Assembly (NCBI RefSeq): GCF_000426445.1
Contig: NZ_AUFJ01000011.1
Location: 305,253 to 369,252 of the forward strand
Direction of reading: 5' to 3'
Source: Brevibacterium album DSM 18261
GTDB taxonomy: Bacteria > Actinomycetota > Actinomycetes > Actinomycetales > Brevibacteriaceae
Length of the DNA: 64,000 nt
In this document: piece after piece, positions 15,900 to 24,314 of the stretch
Position numbering within the stretch: the first letter of the stretch is position 1
Layout: each line of letters opens with the position of its first letter
Position numbers and translations under genes: made by a program
Notes under the pieces: generated by a model
What the model was told of the DNA's origin: nothing
The model's input: only the letters and a program-made list of their open reading frames with translations
The model's database searches: none

Positions 15900-18578
15900 A
15901 TGACCGTCCTCAGGGACTTCCGGACTGCCCTGGGCTTCGAGCTCGATGCCTTCCAGGTGGAGGCGTGCGGCAGTCTCGAGGCGGGCCGCTCCGTCCTCGT
16001 GTGCGCGCCCACGGGGGCGGGGAAGACCGTTGTCGCACAGTTCGCGGTGGCGCTCGCGCGCGCCCGGGGGGTCAAGGTCTTCTACACCGCTCCCATCAAG
16101 GCGCTGAGCAACCAGAAGTACCAGGATCTCGCAGCCGAGTACGGCCCCGCGCAGGTGGGCCTGCTCACCGGGGACACGACCATCAACCGCGAGGCCCCGA
16201 TCGTCGTCATGACGACCGAGGTCCTGCGCAACATGCTCTACTCCGGCGAGCCGCTCGCGGACCTCGGCTTCGTGGTGCTCGACGAGGTGCACTACCTGGG
16301 CGACCGCTTCCGCGGGCCCGTCTGGGAAGAGGTCATCATCCATCTGCCCGCGCACGTGCGGATCGTGGGCCTGTCCGCGACGGTGTCCAATGCCGAGGAG
16401 TTCGGCGCCTGGCTGCGCGAGGTCCGCGGGCATCTCGACGTCGTCGTCACCGAGCACCGTCCGGTGCCGCTGCACAGCCACGTCATGGTCGACGGGGACA
16501 TCCACCGCCTGTTCCGGGCCGGGAACGGCTCCGCCGGGAGCGGCGGCGCGAACGGCAGCCTGGACCCGGACCTCGTGCGTGCGATCCGGCAGCTGGAGCG
16601 CGCTGCCGGAGGCGGGGGCCGCCGGGGCCGCGGGAGGGGCGGTGCACCCGGCCGCCTGCGCATGCGGCGAACCTCGCGGCTGGAGATCCTGCGTGAGCTC
16701 GGCTCGCAGTCGCTGCTGCCCGCCATCTTCTTCATCTTCTCGCGGAACGGCTGCGACGAAGCGGTCGAGCAGATGCTTGCCGCGGGAATCGACCTCACGA
16801 GCGAGGAGGAGAAGCGGCGGATCCACGCCCGGCTCGACGCGCTGCTCGACCAGATGCCGCGGGAGGACCTCGGCGTGCTGGGCTACGGCAGCTTCTCGAC
16901 GGGTCTCCTGCACGGCTTCGCCGCGCATCACGCGGGGATGATCCCTCAGTTCAAGGAGGTCGTCGAGGACCTCTTCGCGGACGGCTGCCTGCGTGCGGTG
17001 TTCGCCACGGAGACGCTCGCGCTGGGGGTGAACATGCCCGCGCGCACCGTCGTGCTCGAGAAGCTCACGAAGTTCAACGGCGAGGCGCACGTGCAGGTCA
17101 CGCCGGGGGAGTACACGCAGCTCACGGGCCGCGCCGGGCGCCGGGGGATCGACACGGAGGGCCATGCGCTCGTGGTGTGGCATCCCTCGATCGACGTCGC
17201 GGACATCGCCGCCCTGGCCTCGAAGCGCACCTACGCCCTGCGCAGCCGCTTCACGCCCACATACAACATGGCGGCCAACCTGCTCGCCCGGATGAGCCGC
17301 GAGGACGCCGGCCGGGTGCTGGAGACGTCGTTCGCGCAGTTCCAGGCGGATCAGGGGGTCGTCGGACTCGCCCGCAAGCTCAGGAAGAACGAGGGCGCCA
17401 TCGCGGGCTATCGGGAGTCGATGCGATGCGAGCGCGGTGACTTCGCGGAGTACCACGGTCTGCGCCGGGCGGTGTCGGCGGAGGAGAAGAGGGCCCGGCG
17501 GACCCGAACCCGTGCGAAGCAGCGGGAGGTGATCGAATCGCTCGGCCTGCTGCGGGTCGGAGATGTGATCGTCCTGCCCTCCAAGCGGTCGCTGGGCGCC
17601 GGCGTCGTCATCTCTCCCATGCAGAACCGGGACGCGGAGACGCGCCTGCCGAGCATCCTCACCGAATCGGGCCGTGTGTGGCACCTGCGCCCGCACGAGG
17701 TGACGGAGGCTGCGGTGAAGCTGGGGCGCATCCGCTTCCCCAAGAAGTTCAATCACCGGGTGGTGCAGCAGCGGCGGCAGCTCGGGGACGCGCTCATCGA
17801 AGCGATCGAGGAGGGCCGGCTCGACGATCCGACGGAGGCGATGGCGAGGGCGCGGTCCGCGTCGAAGGGCCCGCGCCAGGACAGCGCCCGGGTCGACGAG
17901 CTGCAGGCCGCGATCCGTGCGCACCCCTGCCACAGCTGCCCGGACCGCGAGGACCACGCGCGGTGGGCCGAGCGCGCGGACAGGCTGGAGGCCGAGACCG
18001 CCGCGCTGCGAGCGAAGATCGAGGGCCGCACGGCGTCCATCGCGAAGGTCTTCGAGCGCGTGTGCGATGTGCTCACCTCGCTGGGCTTCCTCCCCGACAG
18101 CCGGGTGCTGCGCCGCATCTACGGCGAACGCGATCTCGTGACTGCGCTGGCCGTCCGCGGCGGGGTGATGGACGGGCTCACGGAGCCGGAGCTCGCAGCC
18201 CTGGCCTCCGGCCTCGTGTACACGGCACGTCAGGACGGCACCTTCGGCCTGCCGCGCATGCCCACTGCGGCCCTCGACGCCGCGGTGCTCGAAGTGCACG
18301 GGCTCTGGCGGACCGTGACGGAGCTCGAGACGCAGGCCAGGCTGGCCGAGACCCCGGAGCCGGACTTCGGCATCGCGCGCTGCGTCTTCGCATGGACGGA
18401 GGGGGCCTCGCTCGACACCGCGCTGCGCGGCTCGGGGATCGCCGCAGGCGATTTCGTGCGCTGGGCGAAGCAGACCCTTGACGTCCTCGGCCAGATCGCG
18501 GACGTCGCGAAGCCGGAGACCGCCGCCCGCGTCCGCCGTGCCGCCGCCGCGATCCGCCGCGGCGTCGTCGCTGACTGA
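15900..18578 (+). CDS. helY: Ski2/Mtr4-like DEAD/DEAH-box helicase, HelY type
   Basis: This 892-residue superfamily 2 helicase probably acts on structured RNA. Walker A APTGAGKT is at residues 36-43, DEVH at 128-131, SAT-like motif III in GLSATVSNAEEFG, and motif VI is TGRAGRRGID. The C-terminal third contains a DSHCT-like region. A Gly/Arg-rich insert (about residues 237-258) lies between the RecA-like domains. M. tuberculosis HelY (Rv2092c) is the counterpart in the same position after tatAC. The gene starts 5 bases after tatC and no terminator separates them. Confidence 0.93.
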   Translation: MTVLRDFRTALGFELDAFQVEACGSLEAGRSVLVCAPTGAGKTVVAQFAVALARARGVKVFYTAPIKALSNQKYQDLAAEYGPAQVGLLTGDTTINREAPIVVMTTEVLRNMLYSGEPLADLGFVVLDEVHYLGDRFRGPVWEEVIIHLPAHVRIVGLSATVSNAEEFGAWLREVRGHLDVVVTEHRPVPLHSHVMVDGDIHRLFRAGNGSAGSGGANGSLDPDLVRAIRQLERAAGGGGRRGRGRGGAPGRLRMRRTSRLEILRELGSQSLLPAIFFIFSRNGCDEAVEQMLAAGIDLTSEEEKRRIHARLDALLDQMPREDLGVLGYGSFSTGLLHGFAAHHAGMIPQFKEVVEDLFADGCLRAVFATETLALGVNMPARTVVLEKLTKFNGEAHVQVTPGEYTQLTGRAGRRGIDTEGHALVVWHPSIDVADIAALASKRTYALRSRFTPTYNMAANLLARMSREDAGRVLETSFAQFQADQGVVGLARKLRKNEGAIAGYRESMRCERGDFAEYHGLRRAVSAEEKRARRTRTRAKQREVIESLGLLRVGDVIVLPSKRSLGAGVVISPMQNRDAETRLPSILTESGRVWHLRPHEVTEAAVKLGRIRFPKKFNHRVVQQRRQLGDALIEAIEEGRLDDPTEAMARARSASKGPRQDSARVDELQAAIRAHPCHSCPDREDHARWAERADRLEAETAALRAKIEGRTASIAKVFERVCDVLTSLGFLPDSRVLRRIYGERDLVTALAVRGGVMDGLTEPELAALASGLVYTARQDGTFGLPRMPTAALDAAVLEVHGLWRTVTELETQARLAETPEPDFGIARCVFAWTEGASLDTALRGSGIAAGDFVRWAKQTLDVLGQIADVAKPETAARVRRAAAAIRRGVVAD

Positions 18579-18849
18579 GCCTGGGTTGACTGAACCGTCG
18601 CGGTTTGAGGCGGGGCGAGCGGGCTTGTGCTGACCTGGCTTGCGAGGAGCGGGGGAGAGCGGCTGTCCCCATCAGAGCGGGGGCGCCTCCGCCTGTGACC
18701 AGGCGCGGGGTCCGTTCGTCGTTCCGGTGGCTGCGGGCTGTTCGGAAGCCCGGCCCCACGCTCCCGCTCGTGCTGCGTTCACGGCGGCACGAGCCATCGG
18801 ACTCGGCCGAGTCCTCAGGCGCTCCGGCCGGAGGCCTCCCCTCTGCCGC

Positions 18850-20890
18850 CTACGCCTCGCTCACGCGTGCGGCCAGCCGGTGTGCGGCTTCGACCTCGAT
18901 GATGTTCGGGTCCGCCAGGGTGACCGCCTCGCGCCCCAGCGGCGCGTTCCATAGGAAGGTGCCGCCGGCATCCCTCCTGACGGTCAGGATGCCCAGGGTC
19001 TTAAGCTGATGACAGGTGCGGCACAGCGGCTGGATGTTCTCCGGCACCGTGAGCCCGCCGCGCTCCGGCAGCAGGTGGTCGAAGGTGACGATGTGATCCG
19101 CTTCGCACCTCGCAGCGTTGCGAGTGCACCCGGGAGCGGCGCACTGCTTGTGCTTGGCGGCGACCGTTCGGCGGATCCCGCCGGGCACCCGATACGTCCG
19201 TGCAGCCTCGTCGATGACGGTGCCGGTCACGGGATCGGTGAGCAGCCGGCAGAGCACCGACTGCGTCGAGGCGATGAGCCGCGCCGCGGCCGCGGGCAGG
19301 GGAGCGGTGCCCGCGAGGTCGGCGGGGAGGTCCGCGCTCGGATCGAGCAGGTCGAGGATCGGCACCGTCACCGCGACGGAGGCCTGCTGCGCCAGCCAGT
19401 CACCCTCCGTGGGGCACTGCACGCGCAGGAGGGGCGGCGGCGGTGCACTGTCGTCCGTCTCGCAGGACGGCACGGGCGCATCCAGCGCAGGCGCACCCGA
19501 TGCCGATGCGCTCAGTGCTGATGTGCTCGGCGCTGGTGCGCTCAGTGCTGATGCGTTCAGCGCCGCAGCGCCGAACGCCGTGCGCCCCCGCGAGCTGCGG
19601 TGGGGCTCGCCGGCGGTCCCCGTCCGCGACCACCGCATCGTCCGCGGTCGGAGTTCCCGCTCTCACCCGGTGTCCGGCCAGCGGGATGCTGACCGTGGCG
19701 AGCGTCTCGATGGGGGCGCCGCCTGTGGGATCGGGCAGACGGAATCTGCGCTTCTCCAGTGCGAAGTGGGACGGGCCGGTGCTTGCGGCACAGGCATCGC
19801 TCGCGGCAGGCCGGCTGCTCGCCGGGCGTGCATCCACCGGCGCTGCCACCGCGTTCGGGGATCCCAGCGGGACATGTGTGGCTGGGGCCGCAAGGGCGGC
19901 CAGGTCGAACATGAGCTGGTCGAGGGTGCGCTCATCGACGATGACAGCCTCGGTGCTGTCGGCACCGCTCGAACCCGCTCCCTCGCCCGTGCGCGGCACG
20001 AGGGCCGCGACGGCACCTGACCGCACCGCGCGTGCCGTCGCCTGCAGCCGCATGTGATAGGGCTCCAGCACCGGCGCCGGTCCCTCCAGTGTGAGGAATG
20101 CCCTCCCCGAGCTCATACGCTCATACGTGACGCGCCGCAGCGCATGGACGGACTTCGCACGTACGTCCTCCGGTGCGCAGCGCTCCGTCTGCCTGCGCAC
20201 GTGCCGGACGAAGGTCTCCTGGGACGCATCGAGCATGCGATGCCCGTTCCCGGCGCGCTCTGCGGTGTCCCGGTCGAGCCAGCGCGCCTCGGTGAGCCGG
20301 CGGTGCGCCTGCCCTTTCGTGAGATCCTCGTCGACGATGACGGCCCTGACGACGGCGGCGGGCAGGTGCGTCCTGATGATCTCCTTCGCGGAGTGCGTCC
20401 CGTGGGAGGTCAGCAGCGCTTCGAGTGCCTCGGGGCCCTCTTCGGCGACGAGGACGGCGAGGGCCGTCTCAGCCAGGCAGATGAGGTGCAGGGCGCCGAG
20501 GCGGTCGAGCGCATGCGCGGTCTCCTGCATCGCAGCGGAGACGGCGCGCGGATCGATCGCCGTCGCTGAGTGTGCCGTCGCCGCTCCGCTCTGCCGCTCC
20601 TCGACCATTCGCCAGGTGTCTCCCGTCGGCAGCTCACCGGGCTGACGCCCGAACAGCGGGAGCCGTGCCGGCCGGTCGTGCTCTCCTGCGGGACTATGGC
20701 TGCTGCCGCGGGCCAGGTATTCGCAGACGTCATGGGCGGTCACCAGCGCGACGGTCTCGAACTCCTCGCAGCCGCCGAGCCGCATCTCGCGCTCCGCTGC
20801 CTCACGGCGTGCCGCGGCATGCTCGCGATGAGCCCGCGTTCCCCGCCGCGGCCGCAGCGTGTCCGCACCGCCGCATCCTGAGCTCTCCAT
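18850..20890 (-). pseudogene. DUF222/HNH endonuclease (13E12 family), frameshifted
   Basis: Two minus-strand frames together make one DUF222-HNH protein. The N-terminal part starts at ATG 20890 (GAGGGG nine bases upstream) and carries the DUF222 region (ALDRLGALHLICLAETALAVL, AHRRLTEARWLDR, VTYERMSSGRAFLTLEGP). The HNH half is in another frame, open from about 19660 to TAG 18850-18852, with CAAPGCTRNAARCEADHIVTFDHLL and PLCRTCHQLKTLG. Changing from one to the other needs one extra base skipped (or two missing) between 19400 and 19660, in a low-complexity stretch containing a 15-bp tandem repeat. It could be decay, a sequencing error or slippage. Such genes are common, variable and repeat-associated in actinobacteria. 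Confidence 0.75.
19505..19579. repeat. 15-bp tandem repeat, five imperfect copies, in the HNH gene
   Basis: Units of 15 bp start at 19505, 19520, 19535, 19550 and 19565 (consensus GATGCGCTCAGTGCT); the last copy is poor. On the coding strand they give an Ala/Ser/Leu-rich linker in one frame and STERI/SAEHI-type repeats in the other. Because 15 is a multiple of three, copy number alone would not shift the frame. Confidence 0.7.
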
Positions 20891-20909
20891 CGTGCTCACC
20901 CCCTCACAC

Positions 20910-20982
20910 CCGCGCTTCGCAGAAAGGAGTTCTTCCGCGCTTCGCGAAAGCGGCTCTTCCGTGCTCTGCAAAGACGAAGGTC
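20910..20982. repeat. About 25-bp direct repeats upstream of the HNH gene
   Basis: Three imperfect units begin CCGCGCTTCGC, CCGCGCTTCGC and CCGTGCTCTGC at 20910, 20935 and 20959, each followed by an AAAG core; the first two end in TCTT. They sit just upstream of the start of the HNH gene (minus strand), where a promoter or operator would be expected. Confidence 0.6.
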
Positions 20983-21072
20983 ATCCCCGAATCCTCATCA
21001 TTGAGCTATGTAGGCCGAATCTACCGTGGAGCACGGACACAACTTCGACGCGAGCGGACTGAGCCGGGGTGA

Positions 21073-21384
21073 CTACTCCGCGCCGAGGTCGTCGAGCAGG
21101 CCCACGGCCGCACCCATGTACGCACTGATCCAGCGGTCGTGGATGCGCCTGATCGGCAGCGGAGCGAGCGCGAGGTGCCGCTCGCGCCCGATCTTCCGCC
21201 CGGTCACGAGCCCTGCGCGCTCGAGCACCCGCAGGTGCTGGAGGACCGTGGTGCGATCGACCTCAGGCAGCCGGGCGCACAGGGCTCCCGTCGTGAGAGA
21301 GCTCTCCCGCAGGGCGTCGAGCATCCGTCTGCGGAGGGGTGAGGCCAGCGCCTTGAACACCAGGTCGTCATCGTCCTCGGCCAT
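21073..21384 (-). CDS. ArsR-family winged-helix regulator
   Basis: This 103-residue protein consists of a single winged helix-turn-helix domain: LVFKALASPLRRRMLDALRE, LTTGALCARLPEVDRTTVLQ (recognition region), HLRVLERAGLVTGRKIGRER. No metal-binding CxC motif is visible, so it is more like the Rv2034/SdpR-type ArsR regulators that pair with AHSA1 proteins. The start at 21384 gives MAEDDDDL; the longer open frame upstream reads through repeats. The divergent neighbour is an AHSA1 protein, and the AT-rich palindrome at 21491-21510 is a likely operator. Confidence 0.82.
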   Translation of the reverse strand: MAEDDDDLVFKALASPLRRRMLDALRESSLTTGALCARLPEVDRTTVLQHLRVLERAGLVTGRKIGRERHLALAPLPIRRIHDRWISAYMGAAVGLLDDLGAE

Positions 21385-21411
21385 GCCCGTCCCGCTGCCT
21401 CCTTCCGGTCC

Positions 21412-21463
21412 GCGGCACTCCCGCGCGGCACTCCCGCGCGGCACTCCCGCGCGGCACTTCTGC
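21412..21463. repeat. 13-bp tandem repeat, four copies
   Basis: GCGGCACTCCCGC occurs three times exactly (21412, 21425, 21438) and once with changes (21451-21463). The array fills the divergent gap between the ArsR and AHSA1 genes. There are no spacers, so it is not a CRISPR. Confidence 0.85.
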
Positions 21464-21490
21464 GCAGAAGCCCTTGTGCTCCGGGAAATC

Positions 21491-21510
21491 ATGTTGTAAA
21501 AATATAACAT
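21491..21510 (+). promoter_or_regulatory. AT-rich inverted repeat, candidate ArsR operator
   Basis: ATGTTGT (21491-21497) and ATAACAT (21504-21510) form an inverted repeat with one mismatch around AAAAAT. It is an isolated AT-rich island and overlaps the AHSA1 start codon (21509). A regulator bound here would block transcription of the AHSA1 gene. Confidence 0.5.
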
Positions 21511-21985
21511 GAATGCGGAAACCCCTCTCACCGAACTGTCCTTCACCGTCTCCGGACGGATCGCCAAGCCGTGCGCCCAGGTCTTCGAGGCCGTGGCGGA
21601 CCCGGAGCAGCTCTCGCGCTATTTCACGACCGGCGGGGCGCGGGGACGCCTCGAACCCGGAGGCGAGGTCACGTGGGACTTCGCCGATTTCCCCGGACGT
21701 TTTCCCGTCGCGGTGCTCGAGGCACAGCCGCCCCACCGTCTCGTCATCGCCTGGGAGGGCGAGGAGACGGCGGGGGAGGGCGCCGACACGCGCGTGGTCT
21801 TCGAGTTCGAGCCGCTCGAGGACGACGCACGCACTCTCGTCACCATCACGGAGACCTCGTGGCAGGCCACCGAGGCCGGAGCGCGAGCGGCCTTCGGCAA
21901 CTGCGAGGGCTGGACGGGGATGCTCGCCGCGCTCAAGACATGGCTGGAGCACGGCATCAACCTGCGCGAGGGCTTCTACCGCTGA
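21509..21985 (+). CDS. SRPBCC (AHSA1-like) domain protein
   Basis: This is a 158-residue START-like hydrophobic-pocket protein of the AHSA1/ATPase-activator family. Typical segments are SFTVSGRIAKPCAQVFEAVA, SRYFTTGGARGRLEPGGEV, PPHRLVIAWEGEE and the C-terminal GWTGMLAALKTWLEHGINL. The ligand is unknown. These genes are usually partnered with a SdpR/ArsR regulator, as here, in divergent orientation. ATG 21509 lies within the right arm of the AT-rich palindrome, so the mRNA is probably leaderless. Confidence 0.85.
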   Translation: MNAETPLTELSFTVSGRIAKPCAQVFEAVADPEQLSRYFTTGGARGRLEPGGEVTWDFADFPGRFPVAVLEAQPPHRLVIAWEGEETAGEGADTRVVFEFEPLEDDARTLVTITETSWQATEAGARAAFGNCEGWTGMLAALKTWLEHGINLREGFYR

Positions 21986-21989
21986 CGCC

Positions 21990-24278
21990 TCATGCCCTCC
22001 GGCGGACCCGCTTCACGACGTTCTCGATGTCGGAGCCGAACACGTTCTCGGTCGTGAGGTAGGTCCACGTCGAGGACGGCCGCTTGAGCCCGTGCGCGGG
22101 CAGGTCCACGCCATCGGCCGTGAACTCCGCCTCCTCCAGCACATCGCTGGCGGCGGCGAGCACATCGTCCCAGAACGTGGCGAAGGCCTCGATGGACTCG
22201 GTGTTGAAGGCCTCGTGCGGCTTCTCCCTCGCGAGTGTGCGGAGGTGGATGCCCTCGCGCAGGTCGTTGAGGAAGGCCAGGTGCTCCACCCAGCGCTCGT
22301 CGATGCGGAACAGCAGGACGTCGCGGATCGCCTCATCGAGCACCTCGGGCGAATGCGCCTCCTCGATCTCCCCGACGCGCTCGGCTCCGAGCATCTCGCG
22401 CAGCTCCTCGACCCCGCGGGCACCCGTGCGGATCTCCTCGCGGCGCGCGAGCACGAGCTGGCGCTGTTTGGCCATGAGCTCGTTGAACCTCCACGTGTCG
22501 CGGTGGACCGCGGTGTTCTCGCCCTCGGCGACCCGCTGCGCGTGCTCCACGAGCGCAGCCGCGCGCTTGGATGTGATGAGGCCGGTCTCATCGCCCTCCT
22601 CGACGAAGCGCTGGGCCTCGGGCACACGGGTCATGAGGTCGTCCTCGAGGCTCGTGAAGAACACCGAGGTGCCGGGGTCGCCCTGCCGGCCGGCGCGCCC
22701 GCGCAGCTGATCGTCCAGCCGCGAGGACTCGTAGCGGCCCGCTCCGATCACCAGCAGGCCCCCGGTCTCAGCGACGACGGCCGCTCCCTCGTCGTCGTCC
22801 GCGCCGAGCCGGATGTCCGTGCCCCGGCCGGCCATCTGGGTGGACACCGTCACGGCACGGGCCTGACCGGCCCGCGCGATGATCTCCGCCTCGCGGCTGT
22901 CGTCCTTGGCGTTGAGCACTTCGCACTCGATCCCGCGCTCGCGCAGGCGCGCGGCGAGCGATTCGCTCTCCGCGACGGAGCGCGTGCCCACGAGCACCGG
23001 GCGGTCATCGGCGTGCGCGGCGGCGACCTCCTCGACGATCGCCCGCTCCTTGGACTCCTGGAAGGTGTAGAGGCGATCCGGCTCGTCCACGCGGATCACC
23101 GGCTCGTGCGGATCCACCGGCACGATCTCCAGGCCGTAGAACTCCCGCAGGTCGTCGCCCACCGCCAGCGCCGTGCCGGTCATACCGCAGACCCGTTCGT
23201 AGGAGTGGACGAGCTCCTCGACGGTCATCTGATCGAGGATCTCGCCGCTCACGGAGGTCTCGAGGCTCTCCTTGGCCTCGACTGCGGCCTGCAGGCCGTC
23301 GGGCCAGCGCTGCAGCTCGGCGATCCGTCCGCGCGCCGCGTCGATGAGCTTCACCGCACCGTCGACCACGATGTAGTCCACGTCGCGGTGGACGAGCGTG
23401 CGCGCGTAGAGGGCGATGTTCACGGCGGCGAGCGTCTGTGCGTCCTCACCGTAGAGATCGGCCCCCAGCACCTCCTCGACCCGATCGATCCCGGCCGATG
23501 TCAGCGACACGGAGCGGCGGTCCTCGGCGATCTCGATGTGCTCCTCGGGGTCCAGCTCGGCCACGAGGCGGGCGATCGCGCGATCGGCATCCTCCTTCTC
23601 CGTGGAGCCGGCGAGCACGAGGGGCACACGGGCCTCGTCGATGAGCACGGAATCCGCCTCGTCGACGATGAGGACATCGCGCTCGGGGATCCGCATCTCC
23701 TCGCCGGGCAGCCGGAAGCGGTCACGGAGGACGTCGAAGCCGATCTCCGAGACCGAGCCGTAGACCACCTCGGCCTCATAGGCCCGCCGCCGCTCCTCCT
23801 CGGGATCGGAGCCGGACACCGAGGCCGCGCTCACGCCCAGCAGCTCGAACACCGGGGCCATCCAGTCCCGGTCGCGGACGGCGAGGTAGTCGTTGACGCT
23901 CACGACGTGCACCCGGCGGCCCTGCAGCGCGTAGCCGGCCGCCGCCAGTGCACCCACGAGGGTCTTGCCCTCACCCGTGAGCATCTGCACGACCGTGCCG
24001 TCGAGCAGACCCGCGAGGCCCGTGAGCTGCGTGTCGTAGGGGCGTTCGCCCAGACCCCGCTCGGCGGCCTCCCGCGCGAGCGCGGCATAGCGCAGGAGCT
24101 GTTCGTCCGCGCTCCCGGAGGCGAAGGCCTCGCGGGCGCGCGCGGTGAGCTCCGCGCCATCGAGCTCCGCGCACTCCTCGGCCAGTCTCTCCAGCTCCGC
24201 GCCGGAGCGGGTGAACCGCCCTACGCGCCTGTCCGCCTGCGAGCCGGGTCGGTTGAGGAGTCGTGTGAGAATTCCCAT
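21990..24278 (-). CDS. secA2: Accessory preprotein translocase ATPase SecA2
   Basis: This 762-residue SecA paralogue is shorter than housekeeping SecA and lacks the C-terminal zinc-binding tail. Walker A is MLTGEGKT, Walker B is LIVDEADSVL, with STQMAGRGTDIRLG and DQLRGRAGRQGDPG of NBD2. SecA2 exports a subset of proteins, often lacking normal signals, in mycobacteria and other Gram-positives. Start ATG 24278 is supported by the minus-strand box TAGACT (24291-24286) ending 7 bases upstream and no Shine-Dalgarno, so it is probably leaderless. The gene is convergent with AHSA1, with 4 bp between stops. Confidence 0.92.
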   Translation of the reverse strand: MGILTRLLNRPGSQADRRVGRFTRSGAELERLAEECAELDGAELTARAREAFASGSADEQLLRYAALAREAAERGLGERPYDTQLTGLAGLLDGTVVQMLTGEGKTLVGALAAAGYALQGRRVHVVSVNDYLAVRDRDWMAPVFELLGVSAASVSGSDPEEERRRAYEAEVVYGSVSEIGFDVLRDRFRLPGEEMRIPERDVLIVDEADSVLIDEARVPLVLAGSTEKEDADRAIARLVAELDPEEHIEIAEDRRSVSLTSAGIDRVEEVLGADLYGEDAQTLAAVNIALYARTLVHRDVDYIVVDGAVKLIDAARGRIAELQRWPDGLQAAVEAKESLETSVSGEILDQMTVEELVHSYERVCGMTGTALAVGDDLREFYGLEIVPVDPHEPVIRVDEPDRLYTFQESKERAIVEEVAAAHADDRPVLVGTRSVAESESLAARLRERGIECEVLNAKDDSREAEIIARAGQARAVTVSTQMAGRGTDIRLGADDDEGAAVVAETGGLLVIGAGRYESSRLDDQLRGRAGRQGDPGTSVFFTSLEDDLMTRVPEAQRFVEEGDETGLITSKRAAALVEHAQRVAEGENTAVHRDTWRFNELMAKQRQLVLARREEIRTGARGVEELREMLGAERVGEIEEAHSPEVLDEAIRDVLLFRIDERWVEHLAFLNDLREGIHLRTLAREKPHEAFNTESIEAFATFWDDVLAAASDVLEEAEFTADGVDLPAHGLKRPSSTWTYLTTENVFGSDIENVVKRVRRRA

Positions 24279-24285
24279 GGGGTGC

Positions 24286-24291
24286 AGTCTA
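24286..24291 (-). promoter_or_regulatory. Leaderless -10 box of secA2
   Basis: TAGACT on the minus strand ends exactly 7 bases before ATG 24278. Confidence 0.5.
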
Positions 24292-24314
24292 TGCAGGACC
24301 GCCCGCGTGCGCGC

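Noticed and set aside
18579..18849. Gene between helY and the HNH gene
   Set aside because: The open frames in this 271-bp gap are short, lack ribosome-binding sites and show no domain; only small inverted repeats (e.g. AACCG-TCG-CGGTT at 18593-18605) are seen.
21412..21463. CRISPR array
   Set aside because: The repeats are only 13 bp, directly adjacent with no spacers, and there are no cas genes nearby.
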